Positions 35,203-47,826 of a DNA stretch of 64,000 bases are shown in pieces. The DNA is from Lutjanus erythropterus. Its lineage: Eukaryota; Chordata; Actinopteri; Lutjaniformes; Lutjanidae. Below the pieces are notes generated by a model. The model saw only the letters and a program-made list of their open reading frames with translations. It was not told the DNA's origin and did no database searches. The position numbers and the translations under genes were made by a program. The stretch's first letter is position 1. Each line of letters begins with the position of its first letter. The DNA lies in the NCBI GenBank assembly GCA_020091685.1, contig CM034608.1:3777590-3841589 (forward strand), read 5' to 3'.

Positions 35203-37437
35203 GTTGTACAGAACATCAGCATAGTTGTGTCCTAATGGAAAAAGTAGTGTGTTACAGCTCTCTGTTGTGTATAACAGTTAAAGTAACGTGTGTTGCTGAG
35301 CTCCTCTGAGAGCTTGTATTATTACTCAGAACTACAGGTTATTACAGGCCGATCAGTCGGTTAGGTCAGCTCTCTGGGGTCATTTCACTGTGTTTTGGGT
35401 TTTTTGACACTGATGACGGTCTTATAGATCAGTGTGTGACCTGCGTCTGCTGCTTTTACCGTAATAACATCAGAGCTCCAGGCACGGAGGACGCCACGTC
35501 GCACAACAAAAAGACACCTAGAATTACTGTAACACAGAGCTTTTACTGAAAATTACACACACACACACACAGAGCTTTCACAGTGTGTAACTGTCAGTGC
35601 CCAACACCCACTGCTTTCAGGCTAAATTAATGTATATACACACACACACGCACACTCAGCTTTCACAGTAAATTACTGCAAACACGGACACACACTGCAT
35701 GAGCAGCTTTAAAACTATGGACACATACAGAGCTTTCATAACAAATGAGAGAACACTCACCCTCAATGCCTCACAGTGCCTCTGGGACAGTAAAGGAACA
35801 GTCCAACATTTTGTTTTCCATCTCCCTCAAAGTAGAGCAGAGAATTTATTCTCCATGTGTCCAAGATGAAGATAAAAAGAAACTGTTAGCCTAGCTCCAT
35901 CAAAAAAAAAAAAAAAGAAAGAAAAAAACATCCAACAATTTCAAAGCTAGTAAGCTAAGCTAGTGCTTGTTGCTTTGTAATGTACCAGAATATCTCATTA
36001 TGACAATAATCGTGCCAGTTCAGTCAGTTAGCGCAAAATCAAACTGACTTAATCTCATACCTCGGACTGGACTAGTAAAACAGGAAACTGACCCAACTAT
36101 ACTCACATAGAATGAAACCTCATGTTTTGGCAACTAGCTTGCTAGCTGGCAATAAAGCAAGGAGTAAACATCCAAATTCTGTTGCAGTTAAAAGTCAGTC
36201 AAGATTTTTTTCTTTTAAATGAATTAAACACGTTAGAACATTTCTGAAAATGTGAAAACACTGACAGCTATGTAGTAATGAAATGTAAAGTTAGACTCTT
36301 AAACTGTTGTTCATGATTTCTGTGTTCAGGATTTTTTGAGCAGATGTGAAACATGACTCAGGGACATGCCAGAGCCACGGTGCCCCAAAACTATGTGCCT
36401 TACAAACTAACACATAAACAACAACACCATTCACTTCAGCTCACTTCAGTTCCAACAACCTGACAAAGAACAAAAAAAAACCCCAAAACATCCTGTCACT
36501 GTCTTCTGGCTCTGGTGGTTCAAACATGTCTTGACATGCCCAATAAAGCTGCTGGACGGGGCGTCCATGTTTCAGGTTGTTTTCAGGTTCAGGTTGACAC
36601 TGAGATGGTTGACCATGATTATTTTTAATCATTCAAATTTGGTTGGGTGGTTAATAACATGTTTCTGTGGTGTGACAAACTCAGAACACACATTAATCGT
36701 TGCTTTACATGACCTTTGATCATTTTTTGAGTTTAGCTTAGCTTAGCACAAAGACTGGGAGCAGGGGGAAACTGCTAGCCTCGCTCTATAAAAAAGTAAA
36801 AATGTACACCTTCCAAAAACTCCAAAACTGCCAGATTTTTCATAGGAATAATGGTTTTCTGTGATGGTTTCAGCCAAATTCATCATTGTGTTAAGATTTC
36901 ATAGGCCTTCCAATGTGTTATTTTACCTCTCAATGCACTGACTTTCCTACTTTGTCTGTGGCACTCAGCCCCAAGTCCATCTGTCCTGATGTAAAACTTT
37001 AAAAAAGACTCAAAAATGTATAGTTTCATTTTTTAAAAGTCTGAATACTGTACATTACTCTAACGGGGGTAAATAGTGCATTTAGGGGCTATTTTCAGCA
37101 GTGGATTAACCAGCCTTAAGCTTTGAATCGAGAAAAATACACAAAACCTAAGTGGCAGAAGAAGATGCTATCTGAGTCTAGTGTAGTGCATTGCATTCGA
37201 CCCGCTTTTTTCTGCGTGTCTACGTGCCTTTATTCAACTTTCATCCATTACAGTCAGTTTCCACCTTCAGGTCAGTTTGGTGGCACGGTGCACAAACACA
37301 CACACACACACATGCACAGTCAAGATATTAGAGATTTTACTCATTTGCCCACAATCGTGGAGATTTACAGGAATAAATACCCATTTTAGAGGAATTTAAA
37401 ACTAGAGGGCAGAGAGGAAGTGTGAGCATGTGTGTAT

Positions 37438-37440
<3 letters not shown>
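35203..37440 (+). other. intronic sequence with small MITE fragments
   Basis: Short CA runs lie at 35557-35570 and 35637-35650. A fragment of a common fish MITE begins gtaaaggaacagtccaacat near 35790. Another fragment, tttagcttagcttagcac then gggagcagggggaaactgc, lies at 36728-36790. No coding signal. Confidence 0.6.

Positions 37441-37511
<71 letters not shown>
37441..37511 (+). repeat. (GT)n microsatellite
   Basis: About 35 uninterrupted units, among the longest perfect arrays in the window. Confidence 0.97.
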
Positions 37512-37974
37512 TGCAGGCGTTTTTAACGGCAGCTGGCTGAAATGAGCCCTGAAATTGAGTGCAGAGAGAGAGAAAGAGAGGCAGAATGAATGTGAAGCAG
37601 AGTGGAGCTGCAGTGAGTGAACGAGCTCAGCTCGTCTTCTGCATAAAGACAGGTTCAAACAGAGACAGGGAAAGGGGGAATATTTATAGGCAAAATGATA
37701 AGCAGAGAGGGAGATATCTGTTCTGCATATCAGCAGTCCTCATTAATGTTTTTATACTGCATTACTACTACATACAAAAAAAAATATGTATCGTTGTTTT
37801 GAAGCTCTTACAGTGTGGGGAAAGTTTATCGTGTTTCTTTTCCCATTTGCACAACAGAAACTAATGAGACCCTGCTGTTTATCTTTGTGATCCTACCTGC
37901 TATCAGTTAATAAAAGCAGTAGCATACAAAACAGCATTTAAAGAAGTAGACCGAGGAGCAAAACCCGGGTCCAA

Positions 37975-39740
37975 CTTAGCAGCAGCAATAAAATATATCA
38001 ATTACAGCACCAGTACCAGCAGCAGTTCCAGCATCAGTGAGTCTTAAGCAGTTAGCAACAACAGTAGCAGTCATATCAGTCAGCAGTTGCATCAGCTATA
38101 GATATCAGTAAGTTTACAGCGGGAAGTGACAGTTAACAGTGTCAGTAGCTCCCAGTAGCAAAACAGTTAGCAGCAACAATAGCACTTGGCATTCGCAGTT
38201 AGCAGCAGCAGCAAATATAAGCATCAGTAACATTAAGCAGCAGCAGCAGTAACTCCTAGCTGTGGTAGTAGCATACAGCAGTAACAGTTAGCAGTAAAAG
38301 TAGCAATTAACATCAGCAGTTAGCAACAATAGCAGTTAACAACAGTGGTAGTAGTTGCTCCTAGCAATGCCTAGCAGCAGTATCAGTCAGCAGTTGCATC
38401 AGTTGTAGATATCAGCAGCAGTAGTTGTTAACAGCAAGAAGTGCTGTTCTCCATTAACCTCCGAAGTCTGAGCTGGGAATGACTTTACACCCAAGTTGGT
38501 GGTGGTCCAGTAAACATGTTGGAAAGTGAAAAAAATCTTTTAAAAACAAGTCTGGGTTTGTCCCAACCAGGTTAGCCATTGTTAGCAATGCCTGTTGTTA
38601 AGAATGCATTTCACAGTATGTTGCACATACAAACACGACTGCAACACGTCCACAGATGGAACTTGGACTCTGCTGTGCTAATAAAACAGTTTTTACTACA
38701 GCTTTCACTACTGTTGATGCACAGGGTAACCATCTTTGATTTTGAGGTTGGGGTTGGTCAGGTACGTCCGACTTTCAGAGTCAGAAATTCTGACTTCAGG
38801 TGGCCTTCTGGGTTGGAAACTCAGAAATTCCCATTTCCCAGTACAAATGGAACGCACCATTAGCAGTGGCAGTAGCCTCTAGCACTGGCACTGACATACA
38901 GTGGTAGCAGACAGCTGGCAAAAGCAGTAGCAGTTAGTAGCAGCAGCAGCAAATACTAGTACCAGTACACAGAAAGTTGCAGCGGTAGCAGTTAGCAGCA
39001 ACATTGGCGTTAACATAACCAATTAACAGCAACAGTAGCAGTTAGTAGGTGCAGAAATCTGCATCATTTGTACTTAAATTAGCAGCATGAAGAGTAGCAG
39101 AACCATTTATCACTAACAGTAGTAGTTAACACAAGTAATTGTAAGTTAGCAGCAGTAGCAGCTATCAAAAGCAGTAGCGGTTAGCATCAGCAAAAGCAGA
39201 TATCAGCATCATCGGTATTTTTGTTAGCAACAGTGGTGGTTAAGTCCTCAAAAATAGGAAGGATTTCTGAGTTTCATATTTATAGGCTTTGTTTTGTGCA
39301 TCTGGTCACTTTAAAGAATGAAAATAAAAAAAATAATAAGTAACCATTTTTTTTGCAAACAAATGCCTGCAGATGACTAATACATAGCTAGAAAACACAA
39401 TGGGACCACAGCATTTTACCTTATCTTGTAGTCGAATTTCAAATTTGAATACAGTAGCACAGAAATATAAATATAAATATAAATAATATAAATACTTTAT
39501 TCATGTTTGTATTAATATAATTATGAATATAATTCTACTCTTTGAAAAAAATGAGCCCCTTTCCTTTAATAATTAACGGTCTGAAAATTGTGACCCCCTG
39601 GAGGAAATCAGGAGCATGGGCAAGTATGAAATCAGCAACAGTATAGTTAAAACAGTAGCACGAGTTAGCATCACCAGTTATATGTATCAGCAGTAGCATT
39701 AATCGAGACAAGCAACTAGCTGTTAGCAGCAGCATATTAG
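37975..39740 (+). repeat. degenerate AGC/AGTTAGCAGC satellite with interruptions
   Basis: Words such as gcagttagcagcagcag, agcagtagcagttag and cagcaacaatagcagttaac recur densely at 37975-38430, 38865-39240 and weakly to 39740. The gaps (38430-38860, 39240-39640) are ordinary sequence. It is probably an old trinucleotide/minisatellite array that has diverged. Confidence 0.8.
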
Positions 39741-40629
39741 CAATATGCAGCATGTTGTTTTCATGGACTGCTCTTTGATATGAACTGTTGTGTAGTCAGA
39801 ACTCAGGTAGATCAGCTGATGATCAGCTGACCAACAAAATCCTACACACTGGTCCTTTAATGATTTTATTAGAATACAGAAAATCCACCTTTAAAAGCAA
39901 AAACCTGAGGAAATAAATTCCATGTTGTGTGAAAGCTTAATATAGGCCTATATATAATTGTATAATTATTGTAGACAGCGTTTAATGTATATGTATAAAT
40001 GTATTTTTAGGAGGCAGATGCCTCTTACCTTTAAACAAAATAAATAATTACACATATAAACTTCTTTTTGTGCTCAAATCTAGAGCTATTTGTTTTACAT
40101 ATTCTGCACATCAGTAGAAATGTAGTCGATTTTTTTTGTCTGTCAAAGTATAAGATACAATTCTCCAGTGAATCGTTTTTTTTTCTTAAATATCACACAC
40201 ACAAACATAAAAAAAAAAAAAAAAATCATATTTCTTTGCTGCAGAAAGCTCAGCCCTGAAACCAAACTCTCCTAAAGATCATCCAGGCAGCAGAAACAAT
40301 ATAAATGCAGAGCAGCTTGTAGAAAATGGACAGAGTGATGGAAAAAACATGGACGCTGTGTTTGTGTGTATTTGCGTGTGTGTATGTGTGTGTGCGCGCA
40401 GGTATCATCTGTCGTCGGGCAGACCGCAGTGTAATTTTCAGCACTTATTCAGATTGTTTTCCAGCTCTTCTTCTGTGGTGTCTGACTCTATTATTTACCC
40501 TACCCGTCTATTTTCGGCAGCGAGCAACGCTTTACTGCTCAGCGCCGGCTCGGCTTTTTTGGCCGGGTCACCGAGCAGGAACGAATCCGCCCTTCACACC
40601 CCAAATCTCATCTCACGGAGACGAGAGGA
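39741..40629 (+). other. intronic sequence with a lone MITE end
   Basis: It includes the right terminus of the 9701-type element (atcctacacactggtccttt, 39838-39858) in isolation and an A run at 40209-40225. No gene is seen. Confidence 0.55.
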
Positions 40630-43600
40630 GGTGTGTTAACACTCCTCTGTTTCACTCTACTCTTCTTTTTTTTCTGTCAGGTCCTCTCTTTTCTTCTCTT
40701 CCTTCTCACACTTGTATTTTCTTCCTTCATCCATTCATATTTCTCTTCATTTTCCCCAGTCTCTTCTTTTTTCTTTTCTTCCTCCTCTTCATCCCTTTTC
40801 CTGTCTCCTCTCACCTTCTTTCTCTTTTTCTTCCTCCTTTAATTTTTCCTTTTTCTCTACCTGTATCCTCTTTTTCATCCTCTTATTTCTGCTCTTTTTT
40901 CATTTTCTTTCTGTCATACTCCTTGTTCTCTTCTTTCCTTTCCTATTTCTCCTCCTCTGTCTCTTCTCTCTCCTTTTCTCTCTTTTTTCCTCCTATTTAT
41001 CTCTTTTTCCCCTCCATCTACTCATCTTTCTTTCCCCCAGCTCCTCGTCTTATTATTTCTTTTCACATCACATCCTCTTTCTCTTCATTCTCCCCCTCCT
41101 TTTCTTTTTCCTCCTCTCCTCTCTCCATCTCTTTCCTCTTCCGTTCCTCCATCTCCTCCTTTTTATCTCTTCCCTCCCTGTTTGTCTTTCTTCATCTTCC
41201 CTCACCCCTTCTCTTTCTCCCTCTGTTTTCTCTTTTATCTACCCCTTTCTCATCCTCTTTTCCTCCATCCTCTTCTTTTTCCTCTTCTCCTCGTTATTTC
41301 CACATTTGCTCACCTTCTTTTTCTCCTTTCCTTCCATCATGTCCTCGTATTAATCCTTTTTCTGTCTCATCTTATCCTCTTTCTCTTCTTTTTCGTCGTC
41401 CTTTTCTTTCCCTCTTCCTCTCGTTTTCTACCTGTTCTTCCTCCATCTCTGCTTCCTCCTGATTTCCTCTTCCTTTCTTCCACCTCCTCTGCCATCTCCT
41501 TCCCTGTTTCTCTTCTTTATCTTTTTCATCCTTGCATCTTTTCTTTTTCTCCTCTGTCTTTTCTTGATTTCTCCTTTTTTCTACCCTTTTTTTTCTCAAC
41601 TTTGTTTTCTTTTCTTCTATCTTTTCTTTTTGCACTCCACCTGGTTCTTCTTTCCCTCCTGTATATCTGCTTTTTGTTTTCTTTTTCTTTTTTCTTCCTT
41701 TTCTCATCTCCTCCCTTTTCTCTCTCATTCTCTCTTGTTTGTCTTTATGTTCCTTCATTTCTGCTTCTTTTTTCCTTATTTATCTTCTGTTTTCTCCTTT
41801 ATCTACTCCTCTTTCTTTTCCTCAATCTCTTCTTTTTCTTCCTCCTCCTGTTTTTCCTCTTCCCCGTCACGTCACCTGTTTCTTCTTTTTCTTCCATCTC
41901 AGTGTCTTTGTTTTCTTTTTCTTCTTTTTCTTTTTCTTCATCTCTGCCGCTTTTCTTTTCCTTTTCTTTCTCATCCTCTTTCTCCTCTCTTTTTCCTGTA
42001 CTTTTCCTCTTCCCTGTCCTATTTCCTCAGTTCCTCCTCTTCTTTTTCCTTTTTCTTCCATCATGTCCTCTTCATCCTTTCCTGTCTAATCCCACTTCCC
42101 CTCTTGCCCTCACTCTACCTGTTTCTTCTTTTCCCTGCTCTCTGCTCCATTGTTTTCATCCTCCTTTCCTCCATCTCCTTCTTTATCTCCCTTCCTTTGT
42201 TTCTCATTCCTCTTTATCTTCCTTAATCTACTCGTCTTCCTTTTCTTTTTGCTCCTCATCTTCTTTTTCCTCTTTTTTCTTCCTCCTTTTCTTTTTTCCT
42301 TCTGTCCTTGTGCTTATCTGTTTCTTCTTTTCTTCTTTTTATCTCTTCCATTCCTCCATTTCCTTCCTTTCCTTCTCTTTTCCCACCCTATCTCTCTTTC
42401 CTCTTTATCTTCCTTCACCCCATCTCAGTCTTCTCCTGGATTCTCTTTCATCTACCCCTTTTTCTTATCCTCTTTTCCTTCATCCCTTTCTTTTTCCTCT
42501 TCCCCTTGCTATTTCCCCACTTCCTCCTCCTCTTTTTCTTCAGTCATGTCCTCCTATTTATCCCTTTTCCTCTTCCTTTTCTTCCTCCTTTTCTTTTCCT
42601 TCTCCTCGTTCTCTACCTGTTCTTCCTCTTCCTTTCCCTTTCCTTTCTTCCATCTTCTCGTTTATCTCCTTCCCTGTCTTTCTTTCTTCATCTTCCTTCA
42701 TCCTCAAATCCTTTCTTTTTCACCTCTATCGATATATCTGTTTCCTCTTCTTCATTTTCCCCTCCTTTTCTCTTATTCTTCTCCTCACCATTTCTTCTTT
42801 TTCCTCCCATGTCTCTGCTCCTTTGTTTTTCTTTTTCTTTCTTTCCTCTATCTCCTCCCTTTCTCCCTCGTTCTCTTTCTTCATTTCCCCTTCTTTTTTT
42901 CCTTTTTTATCTTTTTATCTTCTCCTTTACCTACCCCCATCTCCTCTACTCCCATCCTCCTGTCTTCCTTCTCCTGTTTTTCCTCCTTCCCTCGCTCTCT
43001 ACCTGTTTCTTCTTTTTCCCTTTTCTCAATCCTTTTTATCGTCATTCATCTCTGCCTCTTTTCTTTTTCTTCTCTATCTTGTTTGTTTTTCCTTTACCTC
43101 TTTCTCCTCCCTATTGTCTTCCTTTCCTTCTTCCTTTTCTTTTTCCTCATCCCTGCACTATTTCCTCTGTTCCTCCTCTTGTTTTTCATCGTTTTCTTCC
43201 ACATGTCCTATACATCTTTTCCTATCTAATCTCATCTACTTTATATTCTTTTTCTTCCTTTTTTTCTTTTTCCTCTTCCCCTCACTCTCTACCTGTTTCA
43301 TCTTTTTCCTCCTCTATCTGTGCTTCTTTGTTTTTTATCTTCCTCCTTTCCTCTCCCAGCTCCTCCTTTTTTTCCCTCCCTCTGCTTCTCATTCCTCTTA
43401 ATCTTCCTCCATCCCTGCATCTTTTCTATCTTCTCCTGTTTGTCCTTTATGTACCCCTCGTTAGCATTCCTCTTTTTCTTTTTCCATCATTTTCTTTTTC
43501 CTCTTCTCCTTGCTCTCATGTTTCTTCCTCTTCTCTTTCTCACTCCTTTTTATATTCCTTCATCAGTGCCTATTTTCATTTTCACCTGCTTTTTTTGCCC

Positions 43601-43640
43601 CTTATCATCCCTTTTTTCCTCCTCAATCATTTTTTTCATC
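40630..43640 (+). repeat. 3-kb pyrimidine-biased tract
   Basis: Almost all bases are C or T over about 3 kb. Recurring words include ctctacctgtttcttctttt, ccatcatgtcctc, catctacccctttt and ttcctcctctt, spaced irregularly. These suggest growth from repeated blocks that later diverged. It generates open frames up to 739 codons on + and Lys/Glu/Arg-rich frames on -, none coding. It ends next to a GT microsatellite. Confidence 0.93.
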
Positions 43641-43658
43641 ACATCATAATGTGTGAAA

Positions 43659-43660
<2 letters not shown>

Positions 43661-43717
<57 letters not shown>
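43661..43717 (+). repeat. (GT)n microsatellite
   Basis: About 28 units with one early interruption, directly after the pyrimidine tract. Confidence 0.96.
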
Positions 43718-43718
<1 letters not shown>

Positions 43719-44865
43719 CGGTGAAGCTTTATTGACACATACAGACAGACAAAAGCATTTAAAGACTCTGTGGACTTTGTGTAACCTTTGACCCTGGGGA
43801 TAAATTGGATATCTGTTTGTTTGGATGAAAGATGAGATCTTCCCATAATTACACACAAATACACACACGCACACACACACCAGAGTCAATACTAAAGAGT
43901 GAGAAACCTCATCAGCTGTTATATGTACCTGTGTGCGTGTTACATTGATTATTTGTGTGTCCTGCCTCTGGGATTGTTCTCTACAGCAGTTTAATTGGAG
44001 GCAATGTAAAAAAAAAAAAGCCAGAACTGTAACACTCCTGATCACACACTTCATACTGAACACGCTCTCCTGGGGAACTCCTGGCCTTTCTCAATCTGCG
44101 TTCTTGTCAACACTTGTTTTCTTGTGGACTTGGGAAATTGCATCAATCACGACCCCAAATATTGTCGCAATTCACAGTCCTCATTTAGCCGACGGTATGG
44201 CTTCCTGAGTGTGGGTTTGTTCTGCGTGTTTCAACACATTATGGGAGCTGAACTTGTGTAAACTTGAGGTAAACAATGATCCCATTATGCACATCAACCT
44301 GGGGCAAAGGCAAAGGATGAACCAAACCCACCACCATCACAATTTTTAAGCTGTTGCTAATGTTTCACAAATTTAGTATTTAGTATTTTTGGGTAGAGTT
44401 TGAGTTGAGTTTTAAACAACCATTTATTCAGTTAAATTATTCTACATTCATCCTGAATTACAACAAACAATCACAAAAACACGATGCAAAATAAAATAAA
44501 AGTTAGATTAAATAAAAGCAAAACATCAGCAAAACCCTTCAAAGAAAAAAACTTGCCCTCATAATCCCACACCTGTTGAAAAGAATATAAATGATCCATT
44601 TTAACATAATACTTTAAATTTGTGCACTAACTAACTAGACTGAAAAAACAACAAACAATGTGTGACACCAAATATTTAGTACTGAGATTTTTGTCAAGAA
44701 ATATTAGATATATGGGCAATTTATAAAATAATACCTTCTTGAGCTTAAATTTGCTTCAGTGTTTTCAAAACAGTGAGAACCTGCTAACTGGCAGTGATGA
44801 AAAACTTCAACCAGCTGTAAGAGTGTTTTGAGTTTATTCCTAAGGGCTAATTTGTTGTGTCAACT
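43718..44865 (+). other. intronic sequence with no recognised feature
   Basis: A/T-rich. Short frames only. Confidence 0.55.
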
Positions 44866-44869
44866 TGGC

Positions 44870-45112
44870 TATTTTAAGTTCGTCCAATTTAACATTTCTA
44901 TGCAGACGTATGCATGTGTTTAGTTCACTTAAACTGCTATCTTCAGTTTGTTGAACTTAACATTTCTACTGAGATATATTAAGGTGCTTTAATTCACTTA
45001 AACTGCTATCTTAAATTTGTCAAACTTAACATTTTTATTCAGATTTATGCATGGTGCTTTAGCTCATTCAAAGTGCTATCCTAAATGTACCAAACATAAC
45101 ATCACTTTTCAG
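44870..45112 (+). repeat. local tandem repeat, about 69-bp unit
   Basis: The core aacattt recurs at 44891, 44959 and 45028, with aacatca at 45098 (spacing 68, 69, 70). It is accompanied each time by cttaaactgctatc and tgtcaaactt-like blocks. That makes about three and a half copies. Confidence 0.88.
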
Positions 45113-47270
45113 TTCTACTTGTGTACTTAAGTTAAGAAAACTTAAATTATAACATAATGAACAAGACAGTGTGTGTTCTTATAGATCAACAGCACCGTAT
45201 AAAATATATATTTGAGAATATTTGTCACATAAAGAAAATGTTTGAACAGCTGACTAAACAAGTGGTGTAAAAATGATTTATAAGCTTTGGATATTATTTG
45301 AGACTTAAATTGACTTATACTGTAGTACACTATATAAGTCAAATGAGAACACACGGTTTCATCAAATGTAATAATTCAACTTAAGTACATAAATTGGTCT
45401 GAATAGTAATATTACGCCCGACAAAACTTAATATTACACTTGGAGTGAACTTCTTGACCTAAGTCAGGGGTCTGCAACCTTGATGATCAAAAGAGCCATT
45501 TTTGGCCAAAAAATGGGGAAAAAAATCTGTCTGGAGCCGCAACTATTAAATTCTCTATTTTCCCTGAGGACTTTTTTTGGCAGCCAGAGATTCAAGAAGA
45601 CGAGTCACCATCACGATTTACAGGAAAAGGCAACGAGCCATAGACACAGTCTTTGATATTTTAGTTGATGAAATATTAGCGCCTTTGAAATTTGGTGTAC
45701 AACATACTGCAATAGATTTTTGAGTTTTATGCCCAACTCAAACTTTTACAAATTTTCTGCTGATCTTTAGTTTAGAAAAAGTTACTATTCTCTCCTTAGA
45801 GAAATTTATAGTAAAAAGTTAAAGTTAGAGAAACTAAAAAAAAGTTTTTCAAAATTGAACCTGATTTGTTACTATTTTGTTGCCTTAAAATTAAATGGTT
45901 AAATACAACATTTCGGGGTTTCTAAAATTCAAATATTTAAATGTATCTAGAAAAGTCAATCATCTCAACAAAAGATCAGTAGTTGGTAAAACTTTTTCAA
46001 ACGGATGTACTATGTATGTAGTATGTTGGCTTGAAAGTTTGAGCTGTCTCAACTTTTTCATAGAACTACAACAATGAAACATGAAAAATATGTTAAAAAT
46101 CTAATGGTATTCATTCCCATATCATTTTTTTGAAAAACAATAGACACAACAAATTAGCTTTGCAGCTGGTTGCTTTACTTTTTAAAGTTTTCTCAACTTT
46201 TCTTTTTTTTTTTGTTTTTTTTTACAGCTTACTTGAAAGTAAACAGAGGCAGTGCAGTGTTTGGTATTAGAAACACATTTCAGTGATTAAAACAAGGTGC
46301 ATAAATTTGTTGGAGTGTAATTATGTTCTTGTCACAGTTACAAATTGCACATTCTTCTAAGTTTGGTCTCTCAAGTTTAACTTTGTAAGTTGGAAGGTCA
46401 AACTTTGTGCTCTCAGTATCGAGGGCCTACTTTTGAAGGCCGTCACGTCTCTGACTGTTTAACTTGTCACATTAGGCTCTTCAAAGCTCCACTCTCATTG
46501 GCTGCATGCGCTGCCAATCACTTCTGTCAAAGCAGTTCTTAATAAGGTTCACTGAGGGAAAGAAGATGGGCAGAAGAGAAGAACTGTACGATGGATGGAT
46601 GTAAGGAGCTGTTCAGTGTGGGAAGCAGTAAAATAAACTAGGAGCATTTATTAAATATTCAACAACCTTGTAGAGCTACAGTGTTATGAGATGTTTTCTG
46701 CTCAAGGTAGGCAGCTCTAGAATAAAAGTTCGAGTACAAGAGATTATACCCACAGTAGTTTTTGGAATTGAAGTGCGTTCTTCCATGAAACAGATTCGAG
46801 CAATAATCAACTGGCATATCAGGATTAGAAATCGTAATTTTTCATTTTGTTTTCATTTTCATTTTTTTTTTTTTTTTTCACATCAGTGTTTGAAGTGCTG
46901 TAAAGAATTCTACATATTCAGGAAAACATTTTCATCCTGATCAAACCACAAGACTTCATTTCTGTCCTGCTAGTTTTGGAGATGTGAAAAATAATTTGTG
47001 GTTTCAATACATCTTGTTCAAAGATTCAGGATCTGTAGCCATTGTGTTTCACATATATGTCTTTTTAGATGTTGCACACATTCTGTGTTATGAGTTTGTG
47101 TAGCACAACAAAATCCTAATATTCTTCTGTTTGACATATCTGAATTAATCCAGTAAGTGTGAGCTGACAGTCATTATTAAGACGTTATTCTGAGCTGTGA
47201 TGTGATGTGAAGGCAGGCAGCAGTCTTTATTCTATCATTATTGATAGGTGATTGATTGATGACTAAACTC
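45113..47270 (+). other. intronic sequence with one transposon end
   Basis: A hAT-like left end, caggggtctgcaacctt then agagccatttttggcc, lies at 45465-45520. Its right end was not found. T-rich runs occur at 46200-46225 and 46859-46880. No coding signal. Confidence 0.55.
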
Positions 47271-47274
47271 TTCA

Positions 47275-47520
47275 GATGCTCTGCCGCTTTTTCTTCCTGC
47301 CCGTGATCTTCTTTACCACTCTTCTTCTTCTTCTTCCTTTTCTTCCTTCTTGTCTCTTCCACGTCTTTTTCTGTTCCTTATCTGCTCATCTCATGTCATT
47401 TGCTCCTTTCGTTTTTTCTTTGCTCCGCCTCCTTTGCTCGCCTCCTGCACCTCCCTCTTCCCCTCCCCTCCCTGCTTCTCCTCCCTCCCCTCCCCTCCTC
47501 CCTGCTTCCCTCTCCCCTTT
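47275..47520 (+). repeat. long pyrimidine tract upstream of the FN1 exon
   Basis: C/T-biased sequence with cctcccctcccctcc words leads up to the acceptors at 47537 and 47666. It is far longer than a normal polypyrimidine tract and could support more than one acceptor. Confidence 0.85.
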
Positions 47521-47537
47521 GGATGAACTGTTAACAG

Positions 47538-47666
47538 AGGCCACGCCCACTCAGTATAGACCCGCCCACACTCCCTCTCCTCCTCCCCCTCCTCGCCCTC
47601 CTCCTGCTCCTCCTGCTCCTTCTGGCACCCCCTTGACTTACTCCTCCTCCTCTGATCCCCCACCAG
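47538..47666 (+). CDS. dcc: possible alternative 5' extension of the FN1 exon, proline-rich linker
   Basis: An acceptor-like site (ctgttaacag) ends at 47537, preceded by a long pyrimidine tract. Starting there, the frame stays open through to the normal FN1 exon and keeps the incoming phase 1. It would add 43 residues rich in proline, alanine and serine (for example [16 protein letters not shown]) between Ig4 and FN1. Longer alternatively spliced linkers are known in the DCC/neogenin family, but I do not know this one. Biased C-rich intron sequence can stay open by chance, so this is inference, not an established exon. Confidence 0.3.
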
Positions 47667-47826
47667 TGTCCCCCAGCCCAGGCGTTGCCCTCCCCTCTGC
47701 CCCCCGCGACCTGGTCCCTGTCCTAGTGTCCAGCCGATTTGTTCGACTCAGCTGGCGCCCCCCGGAGGAGACGGGAGGAGCTGTGCAGACCTACGGCATT
47801 TATTACTCCCAGGACGGAGTCGAGAG
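47667..47826 (+). CDS. dcc: dcc exon: Ig4-FN1 linker and first half of fibronectin III domain 1
   Basis: This exon encodes a short linker and the first half of fibronectin type III domain 1 of DCC. The acceptor (ccccaccag, ending 47666) restores phase 1 from the Ig4 exon, and the donor gtaaga is at 47827, leaving phase 2. The motifs [20 protein letters not shown] and WRPPEETGG match my recollection of vertebrate DCC much better than neogenin, so this exon decides the paralogue call. The linker ([15 protein letters not shown]) has about the length of the mammalian one. The upstream acceptor region is an extreme pyrimidine tract (47280-47520). Two other in-phase acceptors exist: ending 47681 (shorter linker) and 47537 (longer, proline-rich linker). 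The 47666 site is chosen because it gives the linker most like known DCC. Confidence 0.93.

Larger units (their letters stand above)
6031..47666 (+). other. dcc: 41.6-kb dcc intron between Ig4 and FN1
   Basis: This phase-1 intron lies exactly at the border between the Ig and fibronectin III blocks. I found no dcc exon inside it, and Ig4 joins FN1 directly with an intact linker. It holds most of the mobile elements and satellites listed here, and one unassigned exon-like open frame at 19319-19677. Confidence 0.85.

Noticed and set aside
41182..43401. 739-codon open frame and several overlapping long frames
   Set aside because: They consist of Phe, Ser, Leu and Pro read from a C/T-only tract. 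All three frames are open for long stretches, which is a composition effect and not coding.
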